Below are positions 7,854 to 16,629 of a stretch of 57,274 nt of DNA, in pieces; the first letter of the stretch is position 1, and each line of letters opens with the position of its first letter. The notes under the pieces are model-generated. The model did not search any database. It was not told the origin of the DNA and worked only from the letters and a program-made list of their open reading frames with translations. This DNA comes from Candidatus Poribacteria bacterium (GTDB lineage Bacteria; Poribacteria; WGA-4E; WGA-3G), in contig VXMD01000064.1 of the NCBI GenBank assembly GCA_009841255.1, forward strand, positions 1-57,274. Reading direction: 5' to 3'. A program made the position numbers and the translations under genes.

Positions 7854-10334
7854 ATGAATCAAACCGACCTGACCGAACCGCAAGGTAAATTAAAAATACA
7901 TTCCCAGTTTAAAGTGGGGCTACGCGGTCAGCAGGTAGTTCTGTTTTTGTTAGTTTCTTTAATGCCGTTGTTCGCTGTTGCCTTAACTATCAAATTTTTA
8001 GGCGAGAACGCTCTGAAGGAGTCTGTTGGCGAAAACCTTGTACTTCTTGCGCAAGAAAAACTCGCTCGAGCGGACAATGCTATCTCCGAAAAAATCGAAA
8101 AAATTCAAACAGAACTTCCAAACATCCAAGCAGCTGTTGTGTATTCAAACACTGCTAACGAGAAACAGAGCGTATTTCTCAGTGTATGGGCACGACTGGA
8201 GGACAGTATTCGCTTGCTTGAGACCTATGCGGGCTATAAAACTGAAGTAACCATTACAAATGCCGTCGGGTACGTCTTGCGTTCAAACGATCAACAGTTG
8301 GATTATGATACAACTAAAATGTTTCCACATCGAGTGCGAGACAGGGACTGGTGGAAAAGAGCCTATAACAACGGCATAGGTTATCCGTTTATAGAAGATG
8401 TCATCTATGATGAAGGACGGGGTGTACATTTTCTTCCGATTGCGCTGCCAATACGTACAACTACCCAAGGTGCCGTTACACAGGGAAGCAATAACACAGT
8501 CGGTGTGCTAAGAACTTTTCTGTTTTTACCTGAACTTACCAGTTTAGTTCAATCGCTACCGGAATTAGCGGAAACATATACGATTCTAACGAGTGCATCT
8601 GGCAAAATCATTGCGGCTTCACCCGAAAGCGGGTATCAAATAGATAATTACATTGAGATGAGCAATGCCGCAGAAGAGGCAATTATTGAAGGAAAAAAGG
8701 GCATTAATGGAAAGTATTATGACTATGAATCGGAAGGTGAGATGGACGCCTTCAATGAATCTCGCGTCTACGGTTGGGCGCGAACGCGGCGAAACAGCGA
8801 AGCGAGAACACGCTCAAGTGTGGAACCGTGGAAGGTTCAACAAAACTTTAGCAACTGGATAGTCTTTACTTCAAGTCCTATCGCATCAGCTTACGCCGGT
8901 ATTGTCAAACTGAACAGATATATTTTTTATGTTACCATCGGGTCAAGTTGTATCGTTGTATTAATTGCTTGGTGGGCTGCCCAGCGCATAGCTACACCTA
9001 TATTGAAGGTCGCACAAGCAGCACGTAGTATTGGACAAGGTGAATTTGAGAACGAGATTACTGTTGATAGCGATAATGAAGTCGGTGTTCTTGCTGAAGA
9101 ATTCAATGTGATGCGTCGGAACCTAAAAAATGCCGTTGATCGATTAACACAAGAAGAGAAAAAACTCACGGCTATTGTGGACAATCTCGGTGAAGGGTTG
9201 ATTGTTGTTGATTCGACTGGACGCGTACTCTACGTCAATCCTGTAGCCGAACGTCTACTGAATTTAGGGAATACCGTTGACTACGAAAATTTTATCGCTG
9301 TTGATACAGCAAACAGTAAAATCTGTTGGACAAAAACATTGGAAAGAGGAGGAACCCCAAAGACGGATAGAAGAACTGTTAATATGAAAATATTGTCCTT
9401 TGCTCGGCGTGAGATGACACAACATCAAACAGGCTTTGCGAATGCCACAGGTGCATTCGTCGTCGAAGTGGATGTCAATGGAAACTATCAACAGGACGGC
9501 GACAGTTCTCGAGTACTCCGCATCATAGCAAGCCATTTTTCTGATGAACATAATAACATCGGTGGCACCGTTTATGTCTTTGATGACATTACGAATGAAC
9601 ACGAAATAGAAAAAATGAAATCGGAGTTCGTTTCACTTGTGTCCCATGAATTGCGAACCCCGCTAACGTCTATCATTGGATTTATTTCGCTAATACTTGA
9701 TGGGAAAACCGGTAGAATTAATCAGAAACAGCGCGAAAGTTTGAGTCGTGCCCATCGCCAGTCGAAACGGCTTGCCGCTCTTATTAACGACCTCCTTGAT
9801 GTCTCCCGAATTGAAGCGGGACGTATCGAGATGAAGCAGGAGCGGGTACAAATAGACAGGATCGCCAAACGCCGGATCGAAGAGCTCCGTCCACAAGCGG
9901 ACCAGAAAGCCATCTCTCTGCTTTTTGAGAGGCAATCTAATCTGCCATCTATGATTGGGGATGCAGACCGAATTGGGCAAATTTTTATTAACCTCCTCGG
10001 AAATGCTATCAAATTCACACCAGATAATGGGAAAGTGACGGTAAGGATATCACAGTCTCTGCAGAATGGGAACGCAACCGACGGATTTCATGTTGAAGTC
10101 ATTGATACGGGTCCAGGAATTCCACCTGAGGATAGAGAAAAGGTTTTTGACAAGTTCCGACAACTCGGGAGCATCCAAGCGCGAAAACCACAAAGCGGCT
10201 CTGGTTTGGGACTTTCGATTGCCGCTGGGATAGTTGAAGCACACGGCGGACGATTATGGGTGGATAGCGGAGATAACGGACGTGGGTGCAACTTCCAGTT
10301 TTTTGTGCCGTTGGAAAAAGGGAAAAATGGCTGA
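7854..10334 (+). CDS. Membrane sensor histidine kinase (Cache-HAMP-PAS-HisKA-HATPase)
   Basis: 826 residues from ATG 7854. Reading from TTG 7755 would add 33 residues encoded by family B repeat, so it is rejected. TM1 at about residues 28-48 (VVLFLLVSLMPLFAVALTI). A large extracytoplasmic domain with Cache-like D-R-D-W-W-K-R-A follows. TM2 lies around FYVTIGSSCIVVLIAWWAAQ, then HAMP, then PAS (AIVDNLGEGLIVVDSTGRVL). The phospho-acceptor is in SLVSHELRTPLTSIIGF. The ATP lid comprises the N-box NLLGNAIKFTPD, D-T-G-P-G-I-P and G-S-G-L-G-L-S. It overlaps the next gene by 8 nt, so kinase and response regulator are probably translationally coupled. Confidence 0.95.
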   Translation: MNQTDLTEPQGKLKIHSQFKVGLRGQQVVLFLLVSLMPLFAVALTIKFLGENALKESVGENLVLLAQEKLARADNAISEKIEKIQTELPNIQAAVVYSNTANEKQSVFLSVWARLEDSIRLLETYAGYKTEVTITNAVGYVLRSNDQQLDYDTTKMFPHRVRDRDWWKRAYNNGIGYPFIEDVIYDEGRGVHFLPIALPIRTTTQGAVTQGSNNTVGVLRTFLFLPELTSLVQSLPELAETYTILTSASGKIIAASPESGYQIDNYIEMSNAAEEAIIEGKKGINGKYYDYESEGEMDAFNESRVYGWARTRRNSEARTRSSVEPWKVQQNFSNWIVFTSSPIASAYAGIVKLNRYIFYVTIGSSCIVVLIAWWAAQRIATPILKVAQAARSIGQGEFENEITVDSDNEVGVLAEEFNVMRRNLKNAVDRLTQEEKKLTAIVDNLGEGLIVVDSTGRVLYVNPVAERLLNLGNTVDYENFIAVDTANSKICWTKTLERGGTPKTDRRTVNMKILSFARREMTQHQTGFANATGAFVVEVDVNGNYQQDGDSSRVLRIIASHFSDEHNNIGGTVYVFDDITNEHEIEKMKSEFVSLVSHELRTPLTSIIGFISLILDGKTGRINQKQRESLSRAHRQSKRLAALINDLLDVSRIEAGRIEMKQERVQIDRIAKRRIEELRPQADQKAISLLFERQSNLPSMIGDADRIGQIFINLLGNAIKFTPDNGKVTVRISQSLQNGNATDGFHVEVIDTGPGIPPEDREKVFDKFRQLGSIQARKPQSGSGLGLSIAAGIVEAHGGRLWVDSGDNGRGCNFQFFVPLEKGKNG

Positions 10335-11604
10335 AACGATTTTAATTGTCGATGACGATCTTGACATCCTTGAATTGTTAAAAATGAACCTTGAACCGGA
10401 GGGCTACGACGTACGAACGGCGAGCGATGGTGAAAGTGCGGTGCGAAGCGCGTGTGAGAACCCACCGGATCTCATTCTTCTCGATGTAATGATGCCACAT
10501 AAAGATGGCTTTGAGGTCATTAAAGAGTTAAAAAATATAGAAGATACAAAAACCGTTCCAGTCATTTTGGTAACTGCCCGTGGACAAACAGAAGATAAAG
10601 TCCTCGGTTTGGATACTGGCGCGGACGATTATATTACCAAACCGTTTGACCTCCGTGAGGTAACCGCACGCGTTGAAGCCGTCTTAGGTAGAACTCGCCC
10701 TATCAAATACATTAATCCGTTAATGCATGCGATGGGGGACAAGTTCAGTGAAGAAGGGGTGCAACAACTCGCCGGGCATCTTCAAGCCGCCGCCGCTATT
10801 CAAAATAAATTGTTACCGGAACAGGCACCACATCTTGAAGGATTTGATATCGTGACCCTGCTTCAAAGTTCAACATCCGTTTCTGGTGACTTTTATGACT
10901 TCATCCCGTTGAATGAGACACAGATCGGACTCGTTCTCGGTGATGTAAAAGGTAACGGTATACCTGCAGCATTGTTGATGGTGATGATTCGGACAGCACT
11001 CCGCTTGCTCTGCGATGAGGAAGACACCCCCGCGTCAATCCTCAAACGGGTTAATGACTTAGTGGTCCGGGACACTGAGGCAGATTTGTTCGCAACAATG
11101 GTTTACGGTATATTGGACGTAGCAGACTCAACTTTCACCTATTCAAATGGAGGGCATTGTTATCCATTCCACTGGAAAAATACCAGCGAGATGGGGATCT
11201 TAAAGACGGAAGGCATGTTGATAGGCGCCTTTGAGGAGGCGACGTTTTCAAGTGACATTTGTTCTCTGGCTCCCGGCGATATCCTCGTTTTCTATACGGA
11301 TGGTATTACCGAAACGGAGGCTGGAAACGAGGGATTAGCCGTCAGTGGTCAGCAATCAGCCATTAGTAACGAGAGACTTCCTTTAAACGAGAACCTCTTA
11401 ACTGAAAGCCAAAGGCTGAAGGCTGATAGCCAATTTGCTGATAGCCACTACGGTGAAGATAGGCTTGCCTCATGTATTTCCAAAAACGCAGAATTGTCAG
11501 CATCAGCGTTACGCGAGGCGGTCGTTAACGATCTAACACTGTTTAGCGGAAGCACAAATCCTCATGACGACAGGGCATTAATTATTATCAAACGACATAT
11601 TTAA
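10327..11604 (+). CDS. Response regulator with PP2C (RsbU/SpoIIE-type) phosphatase output
   Basis: 425 residues. ATG at 10327 overlaps the kinase stop by 8 nt. Receiver domain 1-125 has acidic pocket D9-D11, phospho-acceptor D53 in ILLDVMMP, T in LVTARG and K in YITKPFD. A helical linker leads to the SpoIIE domain: SGDFYDF, GDVKGNGIPAALLMV, Y-S-N-G-G-H, and Y-T-D-G-I-T-E near residue 325. Between Y-T-D-G-I-T-E-T-E and Y-G-E-D-R-L the family normally has ~10 residues. Here ~45 residues rich in S/Q are encoded by an in-frame family A repeat. It would dephosphorylate the neighbouring STAS proteins. Confidence 0.94.
   Translation: MAETILIVDDDLDILELLKMNLEPEGYDVRTASDGESAVRSACENPPDLILLDVMMPHKDGFEVIKELKNIEDTKTVPVILVTARGQTEDKVLGLDTGADDYITKPFDLREVTARVEAVLGRTRPIKYINPLMHAMGDKFSEEGVQQLAGHLQAAAAIQNKLLPEQAPHLEGFDIVTLLQSSTSVSGDFYDFIPLNETQIGLVLGDVKGNGIPAALLMVMIRTALRLLCDEEDTPASILKRVNDLVVRDTEADLFATMVYGILDVADSTFTYSNGGHCYPFHWKNTSEMGILKTEGMLIGAFEEATFSSDICSLAPGDILVFYTDGITETEAGNEGLAVSGQQSAISNERLPLNENLLTESQRLKADSQFADSHYGEDRLASCISKNAELSASALREAVVNDLTLFSGSTNPHDDRALIIIKRHI
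11338..11458 (+). repeat. Family A repeat inserted in frame in the PP2C domain
   Basis: GTCAGTGGTCAGCAATCAGCC at the left; ACTGAAAGCCAAAGGCTGAA and GCTGATAGCCA at the right. Length is compatible with an open frame, and the insertion sits in a variable surface loop just before the conserved Y-G-E-D-R-L. Confidence 0.8.
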
Positions 11605-11639
11605 ATCAGGACGGGCATGCAGTGTGAAATTGCCCGTAA

Positions 11640-11728
11640 AACAGTCATCAGCCATCAGTCATCAGCCATCAGTCATCAGCCAGATACTTCTTCGCTGACT
11701 CCTGATAGTCGACGGCTGACCGCGAAAA
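11640..11728 (+). repeat. Family A repeat between the phosphatase and RsbW-like genes
   Basis: Tandem CAGTCATCAGCCATCAGTCA, then GCTGACTCCTGATAGTCGAC and GGCTGACCGCG. It lies immediately upstream of the GAAGGAG ribosome binding site at 11731. Translating it from ATG 11617 gives a 43-residue extension that I reject as artefactual. Confidence 0.8.
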
Positions 11729-11745
11729 AAGAAGGAGCTTCAAAC

Positions 11746-12438
11746 GTGGGCGAGAGAACTGAACAGGTTATTACGCTTTCTCTCCCAAGTTCAATGCAAC
11801 ACGTTGATCTACTCAAAGTCATTGTCACTGAGATTCTGAAAGAGACGGATTTCACAGACGATGTCCGAGAGCAGATTAACCTTGCTGTCATTGAAGCGGG
11901 TACAAACGCGACTAAGCAAAGCAACAAAGAGGAGCCGGGAAAACAGGCGATTTTTCAGCTGATTTTTGCTGAGAACCAATTAACGATTGCCACTGAAGAC
12001 AAGGGTGAGGAAGCGACGCGCCCAGACACTGAAACTGAACAGGTTATTAGCCTTTCGCTCCCAAGTTCAATGCAGCATGTTTACCTACTCGATGTTGTTG
12101 TCACCGAGATTCTGAAAGGGACAGATTTCACAGAGGACATCCAAGAACAGATTAACCTTGCTGTCATTGAGGGGGGTACCAACGCGATCAAACACGGCAA
12201 TAAAGAAAATCCAACTAAAAAAGCGACCATCGAATTCACTCTTGCTGAGGATAAACTTGAGATCGTCATTGAAGACGAAGGTGATGGGTTCACACGTAAG
12301 GAAGTCGCGGATCCCCTTGACCCGGAAAACTTGCTCAAAAGCAGTGGTAGAGGCCTATTTTTGATGGAAGCCTGCATGGACTCTGTAACTTATGAAAATA
12401 ATGGGACCATCATTAAGATGGTCAAATATATGAAATAG
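11746..12438 (+). CDS. RsbW-like serine kinase/anti-sigma factor with a tandem, partly decayed duplication
   Basis: 230 residues from GTG 11746, chosen because GAAGGAG precedes it by 9 nt and everything upstream is repeat. Two HATPase_c units, residues ~5-95 and ~100-230, share near-identical segments (ITLSLPSSMQHV and INLAVIE). The C-terminal unit is complete: N-box N-A-I-K-H-G-N, G1 box E-D-E-G-D-G-F, then the G-R-G-L-F-L-M-E lid. The N-terminal unit has N-A-T-K-Q-S-N, loses the second glycine of the G1 box (E-D-K-G-E-E-A) and lacks the lid and last strand. It probably binds a partner but not ATP. Expected partners are the flanking STAS proteins. Confidence 0.9.
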   Translation: MGERTEQVITLSLPSSMQHVDLLKVIVTEILKETDFTDDVREQINLAVIEAGTNATKQSNKEEPGKQAIFQLIFAENQLTIATEDKGEEATRPDTETEQVISLSLPSSMQHVYLLDVVVTEILKGTDFTEDIQEQINLAVIEGGTNAIKHGNKENPTKKATIEFTLAEDKLEIVIEDEGDGFTRKEVADPLDPENLLKSSGRGLFLMEACMDSVTYENNGTIIKMVKYMK

Positions 12439-12530
12439 TCGTCAGTCATCAGCCAAGAGGGCATTGTGGAATGGATGAACGAACGCAACTACCACACAGT
12501 TTTTTCAGCCGTTGCTGACTGCCGACTGCC
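12436..12530 (+). repeat. Family A repeat before the second STAS gene
   Basis: AGTCGTCAGTCATCAGCCA on the left and GCCGTTGCTGACTGCCGAC on the right give inverted arms. It occupies most of the gap to 12546. Confidence 0.7.
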
Positions 12531-12545
12531 ATCAAGGGTATTTCT

Positions 12546-12911
12546 ATGCAAGTCAACCTTCGACACAAAGGTAGCATTACAATTTTAGATATTGAGGGAA
12601 ACGTTATTGGAGCGGACGCCTTAGCTCTCAAAGACATCATTAATCAGCAGATTCAGATGGATGATAGCGATGAAGAGTCTGGGGAGAAACTCAACATAAT
12701 TTTAAACTTGGAACGGGTCCAGATGATGGATAGTTCCGGTTTAGGAGTGCTTGTCGCCTCTCATACCGCCATCCGACGCAACGAAGGGAACATAGTCCTC
12801 TTGAACCTCGGCGGCAACATCAGAAGTCTTATTGTCATGGCAAAATTAATGACAATTTTTGACTGCTATGATACGGAGGCAGAAGCGATAGCTGGAATCA
12901 TACGGACTTAA
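12546..12911 (+). CDS. STAS-domain anti-anti-sigma factor, copy 2
   Basis: 121 residues. STAS domain with the target serine in QMMDSSGLGVLV, preceded by NIILNLERV. It is longer than copy 1 by an acidic insert after the first helix (D-D-S-D-E-E-S). C-terminus D-T-E-A-E-A-I-A. With 7242, the kinase/phosphatase pair and the RsbW-like protein it makes a complete partner switch. No matching RsbW-controlled sigma factor is in the window. Confidence 0.92.
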   Translation: MQVNLRHKGSITILDIEGNVIGADALALKDIINQQIQMDDSDEESGEKLNIILNLERVQMMDSSGLGVLVASHTAIRRNEGNIVLLNLGGNIRSLIVMAKLMTIFDCYDTEAEAIAGIIRT

Positions 12912-12913
12912 GG

Positions 12914-13060
12914 AGTGTCAGTTATTAGTGAAATTGTTTTCGTTTCACAAGGGAAATCCGCAGAAATGCCCAAGCAAACACCCCAAGCAAAAACACCCTC
13001 TTGCAACTCTCACTGCGAGGCAAACCGATAACTGAAAGCCTGCGTAGCAGGCGAACGAAT
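12914..13060 (+). repeat. Family A repeat carrying a family B insertion
   Basis: GTGTCAGTTATTAGTG at the left and ATAACTGAAAGCCTGCGTAG at the right are family A arms. GCAGAAATGCCCAAGCAAAC near 12960 is family B. The nesting suggests that B inserted into A or that they mobilise together. Confidence 0.65.
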
Positions 13061-13074
13061 AACGAATAAAAAAA

Positions 13075-13803
13075 ATGGAAACACGTATCTCCAAAGACCT
13101 TGAAAAAAACACCAGTCTATGGCATAAATGCACCGGATGCCAAGAGTTCGCTTTCAAAAACGAACTTGAACGGAATCTTTATATCTGCTCGTATTGCGGG
13201 GCACTGTTTCCTCTCCTCGCTGAAAAACGGCTTGAGTATTTACTTGATGACTTGCCAACAACAGAAACCATATCCACTAAAGAATCAGGGCTTATTGCTG
13301 AAGGAATGATTTCAGAGCATCCAGTCTGCCTGTTTATCGCAGACATAGATGTGATTCCTGCGGAGCTCAATGCATCCTTTTTTCTTACAGCAATTGAAAG
13401 CGCCTTACAAAAACAGATCCCATTGATCACGATTGTCGCTTGTCAACCGAACGGACCGCAAGCCGCTTTAGCAGAAACCACCTACTTGACAATGCAGATG
13501 GAGCGATTAGCAGATACACCACTGCCTCATATCACTGTTTTAACTGAAACGGAAGTGTATCCACTGGCGACGTATCTCCCGGTCGGCGAACTGGTTATTG
13601 CAGAAGGCACAGTCCCCACTAAAAAATCAACATCACCGAATCTACAACCTGCATTGCATGCCCCAGAAGAACAACTTCTGACACAGCCATCATCGGAAAA
13701 AGACGTTGAACCCGACATAAGTGTTGATTGTTATGTCCCTCGTGAAGAGTTGCCAAGTACGTTGGGATTATTTCTGAAATTCTTTGTTAGCAATCAGTTT
13801 TAA
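13075..13803 (+). CDS. Divergent AccD-like protein (carboxyltransferase beta-subunit relic)
   Basis: 242 residues. The N-terminus is a clear AccD zinc finger: W-H-K-C-x2-C and then I-C-S-Y-C, with the family phrase N-E-L-E-R-N-L-Y-I-C and L-A-E-K-R-L-E-Y-L-L-D-D. The rest follows the crotonase-fold order of AccD at low similarity: F-F-L-T-A-I-E-S-A-L-Q-K-Q-I-P-L-I, H-I-T-V-L-T-E and V-P-R-E-E-L-P-S-T-L. The glycine-rich segments that build the oxyanion holes (S-G-G-A-R-M-Q-E and T-T-G-G-V) are missing. True AccD is ~280-300 residues. It is likely catalytically inactive, a regulatory paralogue or a decaying copy. Confidence 0.7.
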   Translation: METRISKDLEKNTSLWHKCTGCQEFAFKNELERNLYICSYCGALFPLLAEKRLEYLLDDLPTTETISTKESGLIAEGMISEHPVCLFIADIDVIPAELNASFFLTAIESALQKQIPLITIVACQPNGPQAALAETTYLTMQMERLADTPLPHITVLTETEVYPLATYLPVGELVIAEGTVPTKKSTSPNLQPALHAPEEQLLTQPSSEKDVEPDISVDCYVPREELPSTLGLFLKFFVSNQF

Positions 13804-13915
13804 CTATCTACTCGTGCCTTTAAATATTGTATCGGAGACGAGTGGATGGTTAAAGGGGCAGTCGCCGGTAAGAGGCGTTCGTTTAACCAAAGTCTCTTGC
13901 TACCGATAACTAATT

Positions 13916-15193
13916 ATGAAAAGAAACGTTTTGCGCACAGAAACCGGGCAGGTCGTTTATCCTCCCCGCATCTTGAACGCCAATCAGAAATTTAAAGAAA
14001 TCTTTGGCGACCCATCCGCATTTGTTGTGTCAGCCCCCGGCAGAGTGAACCTCATCGGCGAACATACAGATTACAACGACGGTTATGTTTTTCCAGTGGC
14101 GATTGATAAATATCTCAATATCGCTGCGCGAAAGCGATCTGATGGTCGTGTAAGGTTATATGCTTTGGATGTCAACGATTCTTACGAGTTCCGTCTGGAT
14201 ACGCTTCCTTCTATTCAGCAGGATGCCCCAGCATGGAGCCATTATCTCATCGGAGTTGCGGCTCTTCTACAAACATTAGAAAAAAAAGTATCTGGGATAG
14301 ATGCCATTATCACAGGCGATGTACCGATTGGTGCCGGTCTGAGTTCTTCAGCTGCACTTTCAGTTTCAGCTGCACTTACTTTCTTAGCCGCCAGTTCTAC
14401 GTCTGGGACTTCCGAAAGAGTACCGCAATCAGAGGTTGATAATAAAGAGCTCGCGGCGTTATGCCAGCGGGTAGAACATGAATTTGCCGGTGTTAATTGT
14501 GGTATCATGGACCAGACCATCTCGCTGCTCGGACAGGAAAATCAAGCACTGTTTCTGGACTGTCGTTCCCTTGAACACGAACATGTTCCACTCAACTTGG
14601 GGACCACCCACTCTATTGCTATTTGTAACACGAGGGTGAAACGCGAACTTGCCGCTTCTGAATACAATAAACGCCGCGCCGAATGTGAAAGGGGCGTGGC
14701 AATCCTTAAACAATGGTTGCCCGGGATCTCTTCACTTCGCGATATTACGCTAACGGATTTCAAAAAACATGAAGAAGAACTACCTGTATTAACACAGAAG
14801 AGATGTCGATATGTAATTGAGGAGAACACCCGTGTATTAGATGCGGTTGCTGTGCTGAAGGCACGACATCTACAAACGGTAGAAGAAACGGACGAATCTC
14901 TTACACAATTCGGTAGGCTGATGAACGCCTCACACAACGGGCTCCGAGATGATTATGAAGTGAGTTGTAGCGAGTTAGATTTGCTTACCGACATTGCCCG
15001 TAGGATCACAGGCGTAATTGGAAGCCGAATGACGGGGGCAGGTTTTGGTGGATGCACGGTTAACATCGTTCATAGAGACGTTTTAGAAACGTTCCAAACG
15101 CTCGTGACAGCGGAGTACTACAAACAGACCGGTATTGAACCTGAAATTTATCTCTGTAATGTCAGTGACGGCGCACAAGTTTTCTTTCTTTAA
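13916..15193 (+). CDS. galK: Galactokinase
   Basis: GHMP-family kinase of 425 residues that phosphorylates galactose at C1. Galactose-binding signature GRVNLIGEHTDYNDGYVFP, ATP-binding GDVPIGAGLSSSAALSVSA, and the third motif R-M-T-G-A-G-F-G-G-C-T-V. It is slightly longer than typical (~390) because of ~25 N-terminal residues and a short insert after A-A-L-T-F-L. No other Leloir genes are adjacent; the ROK sugar kinase follows. Confidence 0.95.
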   Translation: MKRNVLRTETGQVVYPPRILNANQKFKEIFGDPSAFVVSAPGRVNLIGEHTDYNDGYVFPVAIDKYLNIAARKRSDGRVRLYALDVNDSYEFRLDTLPSIQQDAPAWSHYLIGVAALLQTLEKKVSGIDAIITGDVPIGAGLSSSAALSVSAALTFLAASSTSGTSERVPQSEVDNKELAALCQRVEHEFAGVNCGIMDQTISLLGQENQALFLDCRSLEHEHVPLNLGTTHSIAICNTRVKRELAASEYNKRRAECERGVAILKQWLPGISSLRDITLTDFKKHEEELPVLTQKRCRYVIEENTRVLDAVAVLKARHLQTVEETDESLTQFGRLMNASHNGLRDDYEVSCSELDLLTDIARRITGVIGSRMTGAGFGGCTVNIVHRDVLETFQTLVTAEYYKQTGIEPEIYLCNVSDGAQVFFL

Positions 15194-15235
15194 TGATTCC
15201 TTGCGGTTCGGTCAGATGGGTTTGGGAAATGAAGT

Positions 15236-15330
15236 GCCTTTCCGTATATCCGCTTTCCAAATGTAAAGCAAAGACAAATTATGCCATTTAAGGCATAATT
15301 TCATTACGAGCTATGCATTTGGTTCTCCAA
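15236..15330 (+). repeat. Family C repeat upstream of the ROK kinase
   Basis: 33 bases from 15261 (ATGTAAAGCAAAGACAAATT onwards) are identical to 7694-7726. Similarity continues through ATTTCATTACGRGCTA into the flank. The preceding TCCGTATATCCGC is the inverse of 7831-7843. The 264-nt gap between galK and the ROK gene contains nothing else recognisable. Confidence 0.85.
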
Positions 15331-15457
15331 ATTTTAGTTATGTGAAAAGATTAGCAAAGGCGTGTAGCACTGCAACAACGGCACAGTGCGGGTTCAACAA
15401 AACACCGGTACACTGCTGAGAGATTCTAATAACACGCTTGGCGTTAAATTAAAAGAT

Positions 15458-16558
15458 ATGGAATATAGCATTGGCGTCGATCTTGGCGGAACGGATATCA
15501 AGGCTGGATTGGTCTCATCAGCAGGCGATATTTCTTGCCGTGTCGTGCTCCCTACAGATGTTGAAGTAGGAGGTCCCAAAGTAATAGCGGCTCGGATTGC
15601 GGAAGCCATTCGTCAAGTTCTTGTAAGAGCCGTCGGTTTCCATCAGAAAGAGAGTGGTCAGCGGTCAGGGTCGACTGCTGAAAGTCCAAAATCGAAAGCG
15701 ATTAAAAGCGATATCTGGATTGGACTGGGGGCACCGGGACTTATTATCGCTGAAACAGGGGTTGTCCATTTTTCACCTAATTTTCCGGGTTGGAGCGATA
15801 TTCCACTTGTTGATTATGTGAACACTGAACTGGCGAAGTTACACCTGCCAAAGGCGACCGCAAATGCTAACTCACAAACGCTGAGTGATGAACAGTACAA
15901 ACTTATATTAAGGGGTATGGACAACGATGTGAATGCGATGACATTGGGTGAACTTCGTCACGGTGCGGGTGTTGGATACAGAAACATCGTTGCATTAACA
16001 CTCGGCACAGGCGTAGGGGGCGGCGTCGTGATTGACGGGCACGTTTACCATGGAAGTCAAAATACTGCGGGGGAACTCGGGCATACTGTCGTTGAACCCA
16101 ACGGGCGTTACTGTGGGTGTGGGAATCAAGGGTGTCTTGAGGCTTATGCTGGCGCGAAAAACATCGTTGAACGGACGCAGGAAAAAATAGAGACAGGACG
16201 GTCTACGATTTTAGCGGAAGTAATAGGCAATGGGACAACGCTAACACCACGGCAAATAGCGGAGGCGGCACATAAGGGTGACAAAGTCGCAATGGAGATT
16301 TTTGCTGAGACAGGACGATACATAGGCATTGCCCTTACCTCAATTGCGCATATTCTCAACCCACAGATTGCAATCATCGGAGGCGGTATAGCGGAAGCCG
16401 GTGAAAAACTGCTCTTTAAGCCCATCCGGGCTGAGCTTTCCAAACGTGCTATGGATATTCCTGCGCGGATGGAGATCGTAAAGGCACACCTGGGAAACGA
16501 TGCAGGCATTGTGGGTGCAGCGATGCTCGCCCTTGAGAGTGAGAAACCGGCATTGTAG
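15458..16558 (+). CDS. ROK-family sugar kinase (glucokinase-like)
   Basis: 366 residues from ATG 15458; the upstream GTG at 15386 would add unconserved residues. ATP phosphate-1 motif S-I-G-V-D-L-G-G-T-D-I-K. Catalytic Asp in DNDVNAMTLGE. L-T-L-G-T-G-V-G-G-G-V, then sugar/zinc motif E-L-G-H-T-V-V-E-P-N-G and C-G-C-G-N-Q-G-C-L-E. A stretch near residues 65-86 (E-S-G-Q-R-S-G-S-T-A-E-S and on) is an in-frame family A remnant. Substrate is probably glucose or an amino sugar. Confidence 0.93.
   Translation: MEYSIGVDLGGTDIKAGLVSSAGDISCRVVLPTDVEVGGPKVIAARIAEAIRQVLVRAVGFHQKESGQRSGSTAESPKSKAIKSDIWIGLGAPGLIIAETGVVHFSPNFPGWSDIPLVDYVNTELAKLHLPKATANANSQTLSDEQYKLILRGMDNDVNAMTLGELRHGAGVGYRNIVALTLGTGVGGGVVIDGHVYHGSQNTAGELGHTVVEPNGRYCGCGNQGCLEAYAGAKNIVERTQEKIETGRSTILAEVIGNGTTLTPRQIAEAAHKGDKVAMEIFAETGRYIGIALTSIAHILNPQIAIIGGGIAEAGEKLLFKPIRAELSKRAMDIPARMEIVKAHLGNDAGIVGAAMLALESEKPAL
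15652..15702 (+). repeat. Short family A remnant inside the ROK kinase
   Basis: AGTGGTCAGCGGTCAGGGTC followed by GACTGCTGAAAGTCCAAAAT retains both arms in a deleted form and stays in frame. Confidence 0.6.
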
Positions 16559-16629
16559 CGCTGGAATTCAGGGTTATAAGCCCCTCCTACAACATGCTAC
16601 GGAAAAATTTATAGCTAGGGAGATCACAC

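Noticed and set aside
11617-11745. 43-residue N-terminal extension of the RsbW-like protein
   Set aside because: Entirely family A repeat, and GAAGGAG precedes GTG 11746.
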